From NCBI RefSeq assembly GCF_000423585.1, contig NZ_AUIG01000016.1:1-64000 (forward strand): a DNA stretch of 64,000 bases. The letters are read 5' to 3'. The notes under the pieces are model-generated. The model did not search any database, had not been told where the DNA came from, and worked only from the letters and a program-made list of their open reading frames with translations. The position numbers and the translations under genes are program-made. Position 1 is the first letter of the stretch; every line of letters starts with the position of its first letter. This document shows positions 25,795 to 35,875 of the stretch, piece by piece. This DNA is from Salinimicrobium xinjiangense DSM 19287. Lineage in GTDB: Bacteria; Bacteroidota; Bacteroidia; Flavobacteriales; Flavobacteriaceae.

Positions 25795-26250
25795 TTATTC
25801 GGTTGATTTTTTGTTTCCGTAAAAATATAAAGAATGATTACTGATCTCGATATTAAAAACTTCTTCAATAGTCTGTTTTATCGATTGAATTCGAGGATCA
25901 CAGAACTCGATAACTTCCCCGGTGTCTGTAAGAATGATGTGGTCATGATTACGGTCGAAATATGATTTTTCATATTGCGCCTGATTGTTTCCAAACTGAT
26001 GTTTGCGCACCAGTCCGCATTCCAGAAGAAGTTCTATAGTATTGTAAAGTGTGGCCCGGCTAACCCGGTATTTCTTATTTTTCATTTTGATATAAAGAGA
26101 CTCAATATCAAAATGATCATCACTGTTGTAGATCTCCTGAAGGATAGCAAAACGCTCGGGCGTCTTGCGGTGTCCTTTGTCTTCCAGGTATTTTGTAAAA
26201 ACATTCTTTACAACAGCCTGGTCGTTCTTATTGACTACTTTTTTGCTCAT
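25795..26250 (-). CDS. Fur-family transcriptional regulator without the structural-zinc CxxC
   Basis: A 151-residue regulator: winged helix with the recognition region [19 protein letters not shown] (61-79) and the dimerisation domain with [18 protein letters not shown] (101-118). The HDH ligands (H102, H104) are present. Where most Fur, Zur and PerR proteins have a C-x-x-C pair (CLDCG), this one has LTDTG, and the C-terminus has no cysteine pair either, so the structural zinc site is missing. Metal and targets cannot be predicted. It is cotranscribed with purA, an arrangement seen in other Flavobacteria. Confidence 0.9.
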   Translation of the reverse strand: MSKKVVNKNDQAVVKNVFTKYLEDKGHRKTPERFAILQEIYNSDDHFDIESLYIKMKNKKYRVSRATLYNTIELLLECGLVRKHQFGNNQAQYEKSYFDRNHDHIILTDTGEVIEFCDPRIQSIKQTIEEVFNIEISNHSLYFYGNKKSTE

Positions 26251-26260
26251 GATATGGGTG

Positions 26261-26268
26261 CAAAGGTA
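26261..26268 (-). promoter_or_regulatory. Probable -7 element for fur-purA
   Basis: On the minus strand it reads TACCTTTG, an exact match to TAnnTTTG, 10 bp before the fur start. A transcript from here would have an almost absent leader, which is common in Bacteroidota. Confidence 0.5.
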
Positions 26269-26273
26269 TAAGA

Positions 26274-28481
26274 TTATTCGCGTGACACCTTATCAATACC
26301 GTTTATTTTTTTAAGGTGTTCCATCAATTTTTTAAGTATGCTATTGTTCTTAACCACTACAGTAATGCGACCTGTAAAAACACCATCCTGACTGTCAAAA
26401 TTTATGTTACGTATGTTGACGCTCATATTGTTTGAGATCTCCCGGGTCACATCATTCACCAATCCAATATTGTCAATTCCGGTAAGTTTAATTACAGCCT
26501 TGAATTCTTCCTGGCTGGAATCCCTCCATTTTGCCTGTATGATCCTGTAGGCAAAGTTGCTCTGTAGCTGGATTGCATTGGGACAGTCTTTTTTATGCAC
26601 TTTTATCCCCTCACTCACTGTAATGAAACCAAAAACGCTATCCCCGGGTATAGGATTACAGCAATTGGCGAGCTTGTAATCAAGTACTTCCTCATCCCGG
26701 CCAAAGACAAGCTGGTCGTATTTGGCGGTGATCTCGTCTCTATCAATATCCTCTACGGTACCCTGTTTCCTGATCTTGCTCTTAAAAAAGCTAACCAGTG
26801 CATTACTCCGGGAGGCAGCGTAATCCTTCAGCTTCTGGTTATCAATAGTGCCTATTCCTACCCGGTAGAAGAGGTCAAGACTGGTTTTGAGTTTAAAGAA
26901 GATTACCAGCTCATTGATGGTCTTTTCGTTAAATGGTATTTTTTGAGCTCTCAGTTTTCGGGTAAGGATAGCTTTACCTTCTTCGGCAATAGTTTTCTTC
27001 TCCTCTCTCAAAGAGGATTTAATTTTCGCCCGGGCCCTTGCCGTAGTAGCATAGTCCAGCCAGTTTGAATTTGGTTTGGCTTTTTCTGAAGTAATGATCT
27101 CTACCTGGTCTCCGCTGTTTAAGGTAGTGCTTAATGGCACAAGTTTTCCATTGACCCTGGCACCCCGTGTACGCAGACCTACCTCTGTGTGAATGCTGAA
27201 GGCAAAGTCCAGCGGAGTCGCACCTTTCGGCAAGGATTTTAACTCCCCCTGCGGTGTAAAAACAAAGATCTCTTTCGAATACAGGTTAAGTTTAAACTGC
27301 TCGACAAAATCTACTGCGTTCACCTCTGCATTTTCAAGTGCTTCCTGAAGTTTGTTTACCCATTCCTCCAGCCCGTCTTCCTGATTGCTCCCCTGTTTGT
27401 ACTTGTAATGTGCGGCATAGCCTTTTTCAGCAATCTCATTCATTCGCTCACTGCGTATCTGTACTTCCACCCAGCGGCCTTTAGGTCCCATTACAGTGAT
27501 GTGAAGGGCCTCGTATCCTGTTGATTTGGGAGAAGAGATCCAGTCCCGCAGGCGGGTAGGATTTGGTCTAAAGTGATCTGTTACTATGGAATAAATTTTC
27601 CATGCCAGAAACTTTTCATTGGCAGGATCTGATTTATAGATGATCCTCACCGCAAATTTATCGTACACCTCGTCGAACGTGACATTCTGATTCTTCATCT
27701 TGCGACGAATGGAATAGATGGATTTTGGCCGACCCTTGATAGTGTACTGCATCTGTTCCCTGTCCAGGGAATCCTGGATCACCCTGGTGAATTCCTCAAT
27801 ATACTTATCCTGTTCTTCCTTGCTTTCCCTTATTTTTTTCAGGATCTCGTCATATACATCCGGTTCGGTGTATTTGAGACCCATGTCCTCAAGTTCGGTT
27901 TTAATGTTGTAGAGCCCAATCCGGTGGGCAAGGGGAGCGTAGATATAAAGTGTTTCTGAAGCGATCTTCTCCTGCTTATCTGTCCGCATGGAATCCATGG
28001 TCTGCATGTTGTGCAGGCGGTCGGCAATTTTAATAATGATCACCCGTACATCATCATTGAGCGTGAGCAGCATCTTCCTGAAGTTCTCTGCCTGTAGGGA
28101 AACATCTTTGTCATGCTCCAGGTGGGAGATCTTTGTTAGTCCGTCCACAATACGTGCTACGGTATCGCCAAAAAGCTGCTGAATGTCTTCAAGAGAATAA
28201 CGGGTGTCTTCCACCACATCGTGAAGCAGGGCAGCAGCGATAGAAGTTGCGTCCAGTCCAATCTCTGAAGCCACGATCTTGGCCACAGCAATAGGATGGA
28301 AGATATAGGCTTCGCCCGACTTGCGACGCTGATCCTTATGAGCATCGACGGCAATATCAAAAGCCTTACGAATAAGTTTCTTATCCTCATCGGTAAGCGT
28401 CTGGTAACTTATTCGCAGGAGTTCCTTGTATTGGTGAGCAATCTCCTTATTTTCTTTTTCTATAGCAGCTTCCGTCATCAT
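26274..28481 (-). CDS. Bifunctional (p)ppGpp synthase/hydrolase
   Basis: A 735-residue RSH enzyme of the long type. The hydrolase HD domain (about 45-195) has [19 protein letters not shown] and KIADRLHNM, all intact. The synthetase domain (about 235-370) has [36 protein letters not shown] and [15 protein letters not shown] domain ([20 protein letters not shown], about 410-470) and a C-terminal ACT domain (about 660-735) follow. So the protein should both make and degrade the alarmone and set the stringent response. Both halves look active. It begins MM; either methionine may be used. It lies between fur and the M48 protease. Confidence 0.95.
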   Translation of the reverse strand: MMTEAAIEKENKEIAHQYKELLRISYQTLTDEDKKLIRKAFDIAVDAHKDQRRKSGEAYIFHPIAVAKIVASEIGLDATSIAAALLHDVVEDTRYSLEDIQQLFGDTVARIVDGLTKISHLEHDKDVSLQAENFRKMLLTLNDDVRVIIIKIADRLHNMQTMDSMRTDKQEKIASETLYIYAPLAHRIGLYNIKTELEDMGLKYTEPDVYDEILKKIRESKEEQDKYIEEFTRVIQDSLDREQMQYTIKGRPKSIYSIRRKMKNQNVTFDEVYDKFAVRIIYKSDPANEKFLAWKIYSIVTDHFRPNPTRLRDWISSPKSTGYEALHITVMGPKGRWVEVQIRSERMNEIAEKGYAAHYKYKQGSNQEDGLEEWVNKLQEALENAEVNAVDFVEQFKLNLYSKEIFVFTPQGELKSLPKGATPLDFAFSIHTEVGLRTRGARVNGKLVPLSTTLNSGDQVEIITSEKAKPNSNWLDYATTARARAKIKSSLREEKKTIAEEGKAILTRKLRAQKIPFNEKTINELVIFFKLKTSLDLFYRVGIGTIDNQKLKDYAASRSNALVSFFKSKIRKQGTVEDIDRDEITAKYDQLVFGRDEEVLDYKLANCCNPIPGDSVFGFITVSEGIKVHKKDCPNAIQLQSNFAYRIIQAKWRDSSQEEFKAVIKLTGIDNIGLVNDVTREISNNMSVNIRNINFDSQDGVFTGRITVVVKNNSILKKLMEHLKKINGIDKVSRE

Positions 28482-28521
28482 GATCTAAAAATACAATTAA
28501 GATTGAAATTGGGCAATATAA

Positions 28522-29754
28522 TTAAGCCCGCAGGTTCCTGAAACGTTTATACAGCGGCGGGTGAGAATAATGAACGAAGACATAAGCAGGATGCGGGGTA
28601 AGATTGCTCAAACTATTCTTTGACAGCTTCTTTAATCCGGATATCAAAGGCTGTGCCTTATAAGTGTTTTTGGCAAAATTATCTGCCTGGTATTCAAACT
28701 TCCGGGAGAGGTAGTTCATGATAATACCTGTTAATTCAGAAATAGGGCTGTAGAGAATTCCGAAGGCAACCAGTCCTATGTGAAATCCCGGTTGTTCTAC
28801 GCCCAGTGCTTCGGAAAGCAACGGGTTTCCCACAAAAAGAGACAGGATCCAGAGCATAAAACCGGTAGTGAGAATGCTAATGATGAGATTGATGATGATG
28901 TGTTTCTTTTTGTAATGCCCCACCTCGTGCGCCAGGACCGCCACAATTTCTTCATCTTCCAGATCATTAATGAGAGTGTCATAAAGGGTGACTCTTTTTT
29001 CACTTCCAAAGCCAGAAAAATAAGCATTGGCCTTAGTACTCCTTTTGGAGCCGTCGATTACGAAGATCTTATCAAGGGTAAAACCTTCTTTTTGTGCATA
29101 GGTTTCAATTTTTTCCCGCAGGGGACCTTCGGCCAAAGGAGTTTGTTTATTAAACAAGGGAACAATAAGTTTTGCGTAAAACATATTGAGAAAGATGCTG
29201 AATACTGCCACCAGGATCCACGCGTACCACCAGAAGTCATCTCCCGCGAGTTGGTAGAACCAAACGATAAGTGCAAGAATGCCGCCGCCCAGCAGTATCA
29301 TCATGCCCCAGCCCTTGAATTTATCTAAAATAAAGGTTTTGGGAGTGGTTTTATTAAAGCCGAATTCCTCCTCAATGACAAAGGTGTGGTACCAGGAAAA
29401 TGGCAGAGACAGCAAATCACTGGCCAGCATAATGATCCCGAAGAAAATTAGAGCGATGACTATGGCATTATCTGAAACCGATCTGGCAATATTATCCACA
29501 AAATCAAATCCGTCCAAAAAAAGGAACAGCAGTAAAACAACAACTGAAAAAGTTGAAGATATGATCCCGAACCTGTAATTGACTTTTTTATACCGTTGAG
29601 ATTTCCTGTATTCCTCTTCATCAAACACATCCTGAAGGGAATCCGGCACCGGATCATTATAATGTTTGGCATTAAGTGCATCCAGGATTTTATCCACCAG
29701 AAAGTCAATAATTATAATGCCGACAATGATGTAAAAGAGAGTATTTGCAGTCAA
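28522..29754 (-). CDS. M48-family zinc peptidase (Ste24/CAAX protease-like)
   Basis: A 410-residue membrane protease with 6-7 hydrophobic segments. The zinc motif is HEVGHYKKKH with the third ligand in EYQADNFA. The N-terminal part and the KLIVPLFNK and GSKRSTKANAYFSG segments match Ste24-type M48 enzymes rather than the small M48B HtpX group. In bacteria the role is thought to be quality control of membrane proteins; no prenylated substrate is expected. It ends 40 bp before spoT and is probably transcribed separately or as a leader gene to it. Confidence 0.88.
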   Translation of the reverse strand: MTANTLFYIIVGIIIIDFLVDKILDALNAKHYNDPVPDSLQDVFDEEEYRKSQRYKKVNYRFGIISSTFSVVVLLLFLFLDGFDFVDNIARSVSDNAIVIALIFFGIIMLASDLLSLPFSWYHTFVIEEEFGFNKTTPKTFILDKFKGWGMMILLGGGILALIVWFYQLAGDDFWWYAWILVAVFSIFLNMFYAKLIVPLFNKQTPLAEGPLREKIETYAQKEGFTLDKIFVIDGSKRSTKANAYFSGFGSEKRVTLYDTLINDLEDEEIVAVLAHEVGHYKKKHIIINLIISILTTGFMLWILSLFVGNPLLSEALGVEQPGFHIGLVAFGILYSPISELTGIIMNYLSRKFEYQADNFAKNTYKAQPLISGLKKLSKNSLSNLTPHPAYVFVHYSHPPLYKRFRNLRA

Positions 29755-30097
29755 TTTTTTTGTTTTGGGGCTAATATAAGCAGAATCGGGGGGAAGTTAG
29801 AAGGTAGATTTTAGAAGTTCATTCTGGTCTTCAGTGCTTAGTGATCAGAAAATTTTTGCCGCGAATTCACCAATGATTTTTTAGATTTTTATCGAAAGGA
29901 GTTCCCTCCTCCGGAGTGGTATCTCGGAATGTTTCATCGATTTCCTCCCCTCCTCCGGAGGGGTGCCTGTAAGGCGGGGTGGGAGATAAGTGTTCAATGC
30001 TCAGTGAAAGAGATTCCTCCTTCGTCGGAATGACAGAGGGTGAGACGAACTTTCCAAAGTTCCGAACTTAAGAAAAGTTGACCTTCAACCTTGAATT
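29755..30097. repeat. Intergenic region of flavobacterial word-like repeats
   Basis: No gene. It holds the fragment gccgcgaattcaccaatg (about 29857), related to gccacgaattcacgaat at 37164; a palindrome CCCCTCCTCCGGAGGGG (about 29946-29962) with its usual partner tail GCCTGTAAGGCGGGGTGGGA; the block gattcctccttcgtcgg at 30012, related to 18688 and 18741; and cttgaattttaaatcttgaa (about 30080-30100). It looks like repeat debris from several families laid end to end. Confidence 0.6.
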
Positions 30098-30913
30098 TTA
30101 AATCTTGAATTCTGAATTGCGCCGCAGGCGCTGCCTTTTCGCCTCAAAGATCAGAATTCCTGCAGCGACTGAAACATTCATGGAATCGATCTCTCCTTCC
30201 ATGGGAATGATGACATTTTTGGTAGTGTTTTGCAGCCATTCTTCACTTAAACCCGTGGCTTCGGTGCCGACCACAATTGCGGAACCTTCTGTGAAATCTA
30301 CTGTGTGATAAGGAACTGAGGCCTGTAATGCAGCTCCAAAAATGGCAATTTTTCGCTGCTTTAAAAATGAAATAATTTCCGTTGTAGTTCCCGTAGCAAT
30401 GTTATTAGTAAATAAACAACCAACACTGCTGCGAATGATATTGGGGTTGAACATGTCGGTTCTTGGATTCGCAATAAATACAGCATCTACAGCAGCCGCA
30501 TCGGCAGTTCGAAGTAAAGCACCAATGTTTCCGGGTTTTTCAGGAGCTTCGGCTACAAGAATTAGCGGATTTTCATTTTTCAGTTTAATTTTATCAAGGC
30601 TCAGTTCCCTGGCAGCGATTACAGCAATCACACCTTCGGTGCTTCCGCGATAGGCGATCTTCTCATAAACTTCAGGGGAGAGTGCAATGATTTCGGTAGA
30701 AGGGGAAACCAGTTCTTCAGCTTTTTCAGCAGGAAATAACTCAGGGTTAAAATAGAGTTCCCGCACTTCATACCCACCCTTGATGGCTAAACCAATCTCG
30801 CGTACGCCCTCGACTACAAAGACATTCTCTTTCTTACGGGCTCTTGCCTTTTCCTGTAGCTGAAGCAGTCTCTTAACCGCCTGATTTTGCAGACTGCTGA
30901 TGAATTTTTGCAT
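30098..30913 (-). CDS. TrmH/SpoU-family RNA 2'-O-methyltransferase
   Basis: A 271-residue protein started at the ATG at 30913 (MQKFISSLQNQAVKRLLQL); the frame is open 46 codons further but the upstream part is not conserved-looking. An N-terminal substrate-binding domain (about 1-90) precedes the knotted SPOUT domain with NPLILVAEAPEKPGNIGALL, ANPRTDMFNPNIIRSSVGC, IVVGTEATGLSEEW and IPMEGEIDSMNVSVAAGIL. These are the three SpoU motifs. It methylates a ribose in rRNA or tRNA; the site cannot be deduced. Monocistronic. Confidence 0.88.
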   Translation of the reverse strand: MQKFISSLQNQAVKRLLQLQEKARARKKENVFVVEGVREIGLAIKGGYEVRELYFNPELFPAEKAEELVSPSTEIIALSPEVYEKIAYRGSTEGVIAVIAARELSLDKIKLKNENPLILVAEAPEKPGNIGALLRTADAAAVDAVFIANPRTDMFNPNIIRSSVGCLFTNNIATGTTTEIISFLKQRKIAIFGAALQASVPYHTVDFTEGSAIVVGTEATGLSEEWLQNTTKNVIIPMEGEIDSMNVSVAAGILIFEAKRQRLRRNSEFKI

Positions 30914-31021
30914 ACCGTAAAGATAAAAAACTTCGGGATGGTAAAACCGGTTGTAATAAGGAAGCTGCTCCCAATTACTATTTGTTAAAAAAATGTCGTA
31001 AATTAACTGGAAAAGAGACAG

Positions 31022-31465
31022 ATGGAAATTAATTACAATAAAGGAAATCAACTTTCAATAAAAAGTTCTTTCCGAATTCTCAGCTTTATTTTTGCGGCTA
31101 TCCTGATAAGCGCGTGCAGTAAGAAAGTCACATTTCCGGTTTCGGAAGTTGTGCCGGCAGCCGAAGCCGTTGTGAAAATTGATAAGGACTCCAATAAAAA
31201 TTACGAGATCGAACTGGAAGTCAGTAATCTTGCAGAGGCGGAAAGGCTGACTCCGGCCCGCAAACACTATGTTGTATGGTTGGTAACAAAAAAGCATGGA
31301 ACGATCAACATTGGCAACCTAAATGTCTCCCGAAAGAATAACGCAAAGATCACGACCGGCACTCCTTATGAACCTATAAGGATTTTTGTTACCGCCGAGG
31401 ATGACCCGAGCCCTGTGCTCCCCTCCACCCAGGTGGTGCTTAATTCAGGTGAATTTAAGGTATAA
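31022..31465 (+). CDS. Lipoprotein of unknown function
   Basis: A 147-residue protein: basic N-terminus, signal FRILSFIFAAILISACSKK (lipobox ISAC), then a single beta-rich domain with KNYEIELEVSNLAEAERLT and a conserved-looking RIFVTAEDDPSPVLPST. It resembles the outer domains of anti-sigma-type or fibronectin-like small proteins, but I do not assign a family. It points away from the methyltransferase gene (divergent, 108 bp) and converges on the amidohydrolase gene, separated by a shared terminator. Confidence 0.7.
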   Translation: MEINYNKGNQLSIKSSFRILSFIFAAILISACSKKVTFPVSEVVPAAEAVVKIDKDSNKNYEIELEVSNLAEAERLTPARKHYVVWLVTKKHGTINIGNLNVSRKNNAKITTGTPYEPIRIFVTAEDDPSPVLPSTQVVLNSGEFKV

Positions 31466-31470
31466 AAAAA

Positions 31471-31504
31471 GCTGTCCCGGAAAAATATTTTTTCCCGGGA
31501 CAGC
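31471..31504. terminator. Bidirectional terminator between convergent genes
   Basis: Stem GCTGTCCCGG (31471-31480) with CCGGGACAGC (31495-31504), loop of A/T. An A7 run precedes and a TTTC follows, so it can serve both the plus lipoprotein gene and the minus amidohydrolase genes. Confidence 0.8.
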
Positions 31505-31530
31505 CTTTCAAAAATGAAATTTCCGGCAGG

Positions 31531-32844
31531 TTATATTTTCTCCTCCTGTCCGTATTTATCTGTGTATCGTTTTGCCAGCTGAGTCTGGTGACTTTCCAAA
31601 CTTATTTCCCGGCCCTGGATGAAAGCCTGAGAGATCTTGTTGGTCCTCATGTCAAGAGCGTCTCCCTCACTAATGAACAGGGTAGCATCCTTACCGGTTT
31701 CCAATGATCCCAGACTGTCGTCGATGCCGAGGATTTTTGCGGTGTTTAGTGTGATCATTTGCAGGGCTTCCTCCTTACTGGCCCCGTAAGCTGTAACCGT
31801 ACCTGCGTAAAAAGGTAAATTACGGCTGTTCATCCTTTCCATGCTTCCGCTGGATTCAAGTCCAACTAATATTCCTTTTTGGTGAAGCAGGTAAGCCATC
31901 TTGTATGGCAGGTCGTAATGGCTATCCTCGTGGTTGGGCCTGCTGTGTACTCTTCCAACCAGAATTGGCACATTGGCAGCCTTTACCTGATCGGCAATTT
32001 TATAGGCACTGTAAGCTCCTACCAAAACGACGTGTTCAAGGTCATGATCCCTTTTGAATTGCAAAATGTCCATGAGTTCCTTTTCTCCGTCGGCGTGAAT
32101 GTAAATTTTTTGTTTTCCGTCAAAGACATTTTGCATTGCCATAAATGGCAGATTAGCAATTTCCTGTGGACCTGCCAGGTAGGCCCTGGCGTTGCTGAAA
32201 AATTCAGAAACAGTACGTATATCTTTTTCATAATCATCATTGGGCTTTACTCCCGGGTCTTCACCGGCCCACCAACGACCTCTGCGAACGCTGTTCGGCC
32301 AGTTGATATGTATTCCGTCATCCTCTCTTAAAACGGCATCTTCCCAGTTCCATGCATCAAACTGTACTATGGAAGAAGTACCTGAAATCCTGCCACCACG
32401 CGGGGTGATCTGGCCTACCAGGACCCCGTTAGGACGCATACTTTCTACCACCTGGCTTTCTGCATTGTAAGCTATAATACTTCTAACGTGAGGCAGTAGT
32501 TCTCCCAATTCATCCTCATCATCAGATTGCTTTACAGCATCTATCTCCACCAGTCCTAAAGTGGAATTCGGAGAAATGAATCCGGGGTAAACGTGCTTTC
32601 CTTTGGCGTCTATAATAGTTCCGGGATACTGCCTTTTTGTGGAGTTGGCATCTGTAACCGTAGTGATCTTTCCGTTTTCAAAAATGATAAGACTGTTCTC
32701 GATTACTTCGCCGTTACCAATATGGGCCGTGGCTCCGACTATAGTGACAGCCCGGGATTGTTCGGGTGCCGGGGTTTGCTGTGCAATTGTGGTCCCTGTA
32801 AGAAAAAGCAGGACCGGCAATATAATTAGGTTTATAATTTTCAT
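31531..32844 (-). CDS. Secreted amidohydrolase-family protein with altered metal site
   Basis: A 437-residue protein started at 32844, where a signal peptide begins (MKIINLIILPVLLFLTGTT); the longer frame from 32868 overlaps the upstream gene. The fold is that of amidohydrolases (imidazolonepropionase group): the N-terminal beta sandwich, KHVYPGFISPNSTLG at the first metal strand, and the C-terminal LGIDDSLGSLETGKDATLFI. The metal-binding H-x-H after GF is replaced by S-P-N-S, so the enzyme is probably inactive or uses a different site. It lies 10 bp downstream of the larger amidohydrolase and is probably its partner. Confidence 0.82.
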   Translation of the reverse strand: MKIINLIILPVLLFLTGTTIAQQTPAPEQSRAVTIVGATAHIGNGEVIENSLIIFENGKITTVTDANSTKRQYPGTIIDAKGKHVYPGFISPNSTLGLVEIDAVKQSDDEDELGELLPHVRSIIAYNAESQVVESMRPNGVLVGQITPRGGRISGTSSIVQFDAWNWEDAVLREDDGIHINWPNSVRRGRWWAGEDPGVKPNDDYEKDIRTVSEFFSNARAYLAGPQEIANLPFMAMQNVFDGKQKIYIHADGEKELMDILQFKRDHDLEHVVLVGAYSAYKIADQVKAANVPILVGRVHSRPNHEDSHYDLPYKMAYLLHQKGILVGLESSGSMERMNSRNLPFYAGTVTAYGASKEEALQMITLNTAKILGIDDSLGSLETGKDATLFISEGDALDMRTNKISQAFIQGREISLESHQTQLAKRYTDKYGQEEKI

Positions 32845-32854
32845 AGAGTCTGTT

Positions 32855-35812
32855 TTATAGGGTGTCACAATGCATTTCTTCCTTCTTTGTTTCCTTCACT
32901 GCCTGCGTCTTTAGGCCATTGTTCTTAGCCTTGAGCATTTGTGTGGCCAGCAGGTTCTTTTGCTTTTCTACTTCCTCACGCAGTTCCCGGTCTCTCTCGA
33001 TATCAAAATAAACAACCCCTTCTATTAAAGTTTTTTCCGGTTTTGCATAAACTGAAAGCGGGTTTGCTGTCCAAAGTACAAGATCGGCATCCTTTCCTTC
33101 TTTTATACTTCCCACACGATCATCTATGTGAAGCAGTTTCGCCGGATTTATAGTTACAAACTTCCAGGCTTCCTCTTCAGAAATATCACCGTATTTTACA
33201 CTTTTTGCCGCCTCCTGGTTGAGTCTGCGGCTCATTTCGGCGTCATCACTGTTAATTGCAACAGTCACTCCCGCGTTGTGCATAATAGCGGCATTTTGTG
33301 GGATAGCATCCTTCACTTCATACTTGTACGCCCACCAGTCAGAGAAGGTAGAACCTCCGGCTCCATGTTCAGCCATTTTATCGGCCACCTTATAGCCTTC
33401 CAGAATGTGAGTGAAGGTGTTGATCTTGAATCCGTATTGTTCTGCAATCTTCATCAGCATGTTGATCTCACTCTGTACATAAGAGTGGGCAGTGATATGA
33501 CGTTCGCCATTAAGGATCTCGAGCAGAGTTTCCATTTCTATATCCTTACGGAAGGGTTTTCCGCTTTTCTTCAGAGATTCGTATTCTTTAGCGCGGGTAA
33601 AGTAATCTACAAATACCTGCTCCACACCCATACGTGTCTGCGGAAATCTTGAATTACTGCTCCAGTTAGCCTGTTTTACATTCTCCCCAAGCGCGAACTT
33701 TATGAATTTGGGAGAATTGCTAAAGATCATTTCATCAGGAGAAGCACCCCACTTCATTTTTAGAATTGCCGACTGTCCTCCAATAGGGTTGGCAGAACCA
33801 TGCAGCAACTGCATAGTTGTAACGCCCCCTGCGAGGTTACGGTAAACTCCGATATCATCGGGATCTACGACATCTTCCATACGCACTTCGGCAGAAGAAT
33901 TGTGACCGGCCTCATTAACTGCAGAAGCTGCAAGGTGCGAGTGCTCATCAATAATTCCGGCCGTAAGGTGTTTCCCCGTAGCATCAATTTCAGTTGCCCC
34001 GCGTGCGCTAAGGTTCTTTCCTACCTGCGCGATCTTTCCGTTGCGAACGAGTACATCTGTATTCTCCAGGATACCGGCGTCTTCACTGGTCCATACTGTG
34101 GCATTTTTAAATAAAATGTTCTGTTGCTTCGGAAGTCTTTCAAAGCCGTACCCCATGTTTGGGAAAGTCACCGGGAGCACTTCGGGATGTTCATCTTCTT
34201 TTTTCTTTTTATCTTCTGAAGCTTCCGCAGTCCTTGTTGCAGTAAATGTGGTTTCTGTACCATCGCCTAAAATGGCTTTTCCGCTGAAGCTTTTTGGATC
34301 TTCGGGAACTTTGGCACTTAGGCGGGTATATTCTGCTTTTGTGGTATCGGGTGCTGAAAGCAGGATGTTTAACCAGTTGCTTTTATAGTTCAGCTTAGAG
34401 CCGATTTTATTGTTGTTCAGCTTCACTTCGGCCTTAGGCTTGGTAGCTTCTCCGCTTATCTTGACTTCATAGGTGTTGCCGGCAACGTTGACATCATAGG
34501 TGCCGTTAATACTTACAAGATTTATATCCTCAATTACAGATCTTTTTCCCTGTACCCAGTTCTCATAAATTGTTGTTTCCTTATCAAAGTAATCTCCCGA
34601 GGTGATGAGGAAATTGGCCCAGGCGCCTTCTTTTAAAGTTCCGAGCTGATTCTCTTTTCCTATTATTTTTGCGGGAACAGTGGTTAAAGCGGCAAGTGCC
34701 GATTTTTTATCCAGTCCGTACTCCACAGCCTTAATAAGATTCTCGCGGAAATTTTTCTCAGCGTCCTGGGAAGTGATGCTGAAAGGAATACTCTTTTCGG
34801 CCATCATCTTGAGATTTGCAGGAGCCTGATTCCACTCCTTCATATCAGCAAGGCTGGCATAACTCGCTATATATGGGTCTTCCATGTCAAATGGGGCGGG
34901 GAAATTCACCGGAACAACAAAAGTGGCATTAGTAGCCTTAATAGCGTCTAGTCTTTCGAATTCTTTCCCGCTTCCTACTATGACATATTGTACGCCGAAT
35001 TCATCTCCTATCTTATCTGCACGGAGTTCATCCAGCAGGTTATCTGTCTTAAAGATCTGTAACAGGTTTTTATTTTGATTGAAGGCCTGTAGGGCCAGAT
35101 CTTTTGTCTGCGAATTACCTTTAGCATACCAGTCGGCATCCAGGTAGGTTTGTCTGAGCAATGCCATGGCTCCCATTTTGGAGGAAGGATAAACTTGCCT
35201 GGATTTTGCACTTTTATCAAAAGAAAGAAACTGAGCAGATCTTTCATCCAGGATACGATCTCCTTCAGTCCCTTGAGAATTAAGGGCAACCAGCATTCCG
35301 GTCCCTCTCACAATTCCGTCGGGCATGTGGGTATTTACCACGCCAAAACCAAGTTTTCGCAGTTTTTCGGCTTCGCTGTCACTGTATTTAAAACTCTCCA
35401 GGGCAGCAGTTTCAGGCCTTATGTGATCATTCCAGTAGTAGCCTTCACGATCGGCATCATACTGTGGATTTCCACTATAGGGGCTTCCGTTCTGACCTTT
35501 TGGTTTTTCTATCCCGAAGTTGGAGTAGAGATCAATAAAGGAAGGATAAATGGTTTTGCCCTTAAGATCTACAACTACGGCATTCGCCGGTACCTTGATG
35601 TTCTTGCCTACTGCAGTCACCTTGCCGTTGCGAACAGCGAGCATTCCGCCGTTGATCACGTTTGAAGGATCTACATGAATATTGGCATTTTTGAATACCG
35701 TGAAATTGGTATTGACCTCTGCCTTTACGGCATCATTTTTAGGAAAGTATTCCTGCGCCTGCAGTCCGGTTACGGCACTAAACAGCAGGCAAAATAAAAA
35801 TCTGATTCTCAT
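32855..35812 (-). CDS. Secreted two-domain amidohydrolase
   Basis: A 985-residue protein from the ATG at 35812, giving a signal peptide MRIRFLFCLLFSAVTGLQAQ. It has two amidohydrolase modules. The N-terminal one (about 30-480) has lost the metal H-x-H (IYPSFIDLYSNFG). The C-terminal one (about 560-970) keeps HSH in GIIDEHSHLAA, a histidine in ITAHSYVQ, another in NTFTHILEG and the aspartate in AINSDDAEMS, so it should be a working binuclear metal hydrolase. Substrate unknown; imidazolonepropionase/dipeptidase-like enzymes are the nearest relatives. With the downstream gene it forms an operon carrying three amidohydrolase modules, one of which looks catalytic. Confidence 0.87.
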   Translation of the reverse strand: MRIRFLFCLLFSAVTGLQAQEYFPKNDAVKAEVNTNFTVFKNANIHVDPSNVINGGMLAVRNGKVTAVGKNIKVPANAVVVDLKGKTIYPSFIDLYSNFGIEKPKGQNGSPYSGNPQYDADREGYYWNDHIRPETAALESFKYSDSEAEKLRKLGFGVVNTHMPDGIVRGTGMLVALNSQGTEGDRILDERSAQFLSFDKSAKSRQVYPSSKMGAMALLRQTYLDADWYAKGNSQTKDLALQAFNQNKNLLQIFKTDNLLDELRADKIGDEFGVQYVIVGSGKEFERLDAIKATNATFVVPVNFPAPFDMEDPYIASYASLADMKEWNQAPANLKMMAEKSIPFSITSQDAEKNFRENLIKAVEYGLDKKSALAALTTVPAKIIGKENQLGTLKEGAWANFLITSGDYFDKETTIYENWVQGKRSVIEDINLVSINGTYDVNVAGNTYEVKISGEATKPKAEVKLNNNKIGSKLNYKSNWLNILLSAPDTTKAEYTRLSAKVPEDPKSFSGKAILGDGTETTFTATRTAEASEDKKKKEDEHPEVLPVTFPNMGYGFERLPKQQNILFKNATVWTSEDAGILENTDVLVRNGKIAQVGKNLSARGATEIDATGKHLTAGIIDEHSHLAASAVNEAGHNSSAEVRMEDVVDPDDIGVYRNLAGGVTTMQLLHGSANPIGGQSAILKMKWGASPDEMIFSNSPKFIKFALGENVKQANWSSNSRFPQTRMGVEQVFVDYFTRAKEYESLKKSGKPFRKDIEMETLLEILNGERHITAHSYVQSEINMLMKIAEQYGFKINTFTHILEGYKVADKMAEHGAGGSTFSDWWAYKYEVKDAIPQNAAIMHNAGVTVAINSDDAEMSRRLNQEAAKSVKYGDISEEEAWKFVTINPAKLLHIDDRVGSIKEGKDADLVLWTANPLSVYAKPEKTLIEGVVYFDIERDRELREEVEKQKNLLATQMLKAKNNGLKTQAVKETKKEEMHCDTL

Positions 35813-35875
35813 AAAATAGTTTAGGATTGGAATTTTGAGCCGGTAAGATAACAAAAAATTAAAAACGGCAAAGCC

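Noticed and set aside
29755-30097. Hairpins in the spacer considered as a tRNA or small RNA gene
   Set aside because: No cloverleaf, no CCA end, and the hairpins belong to known dispersed repeat types.
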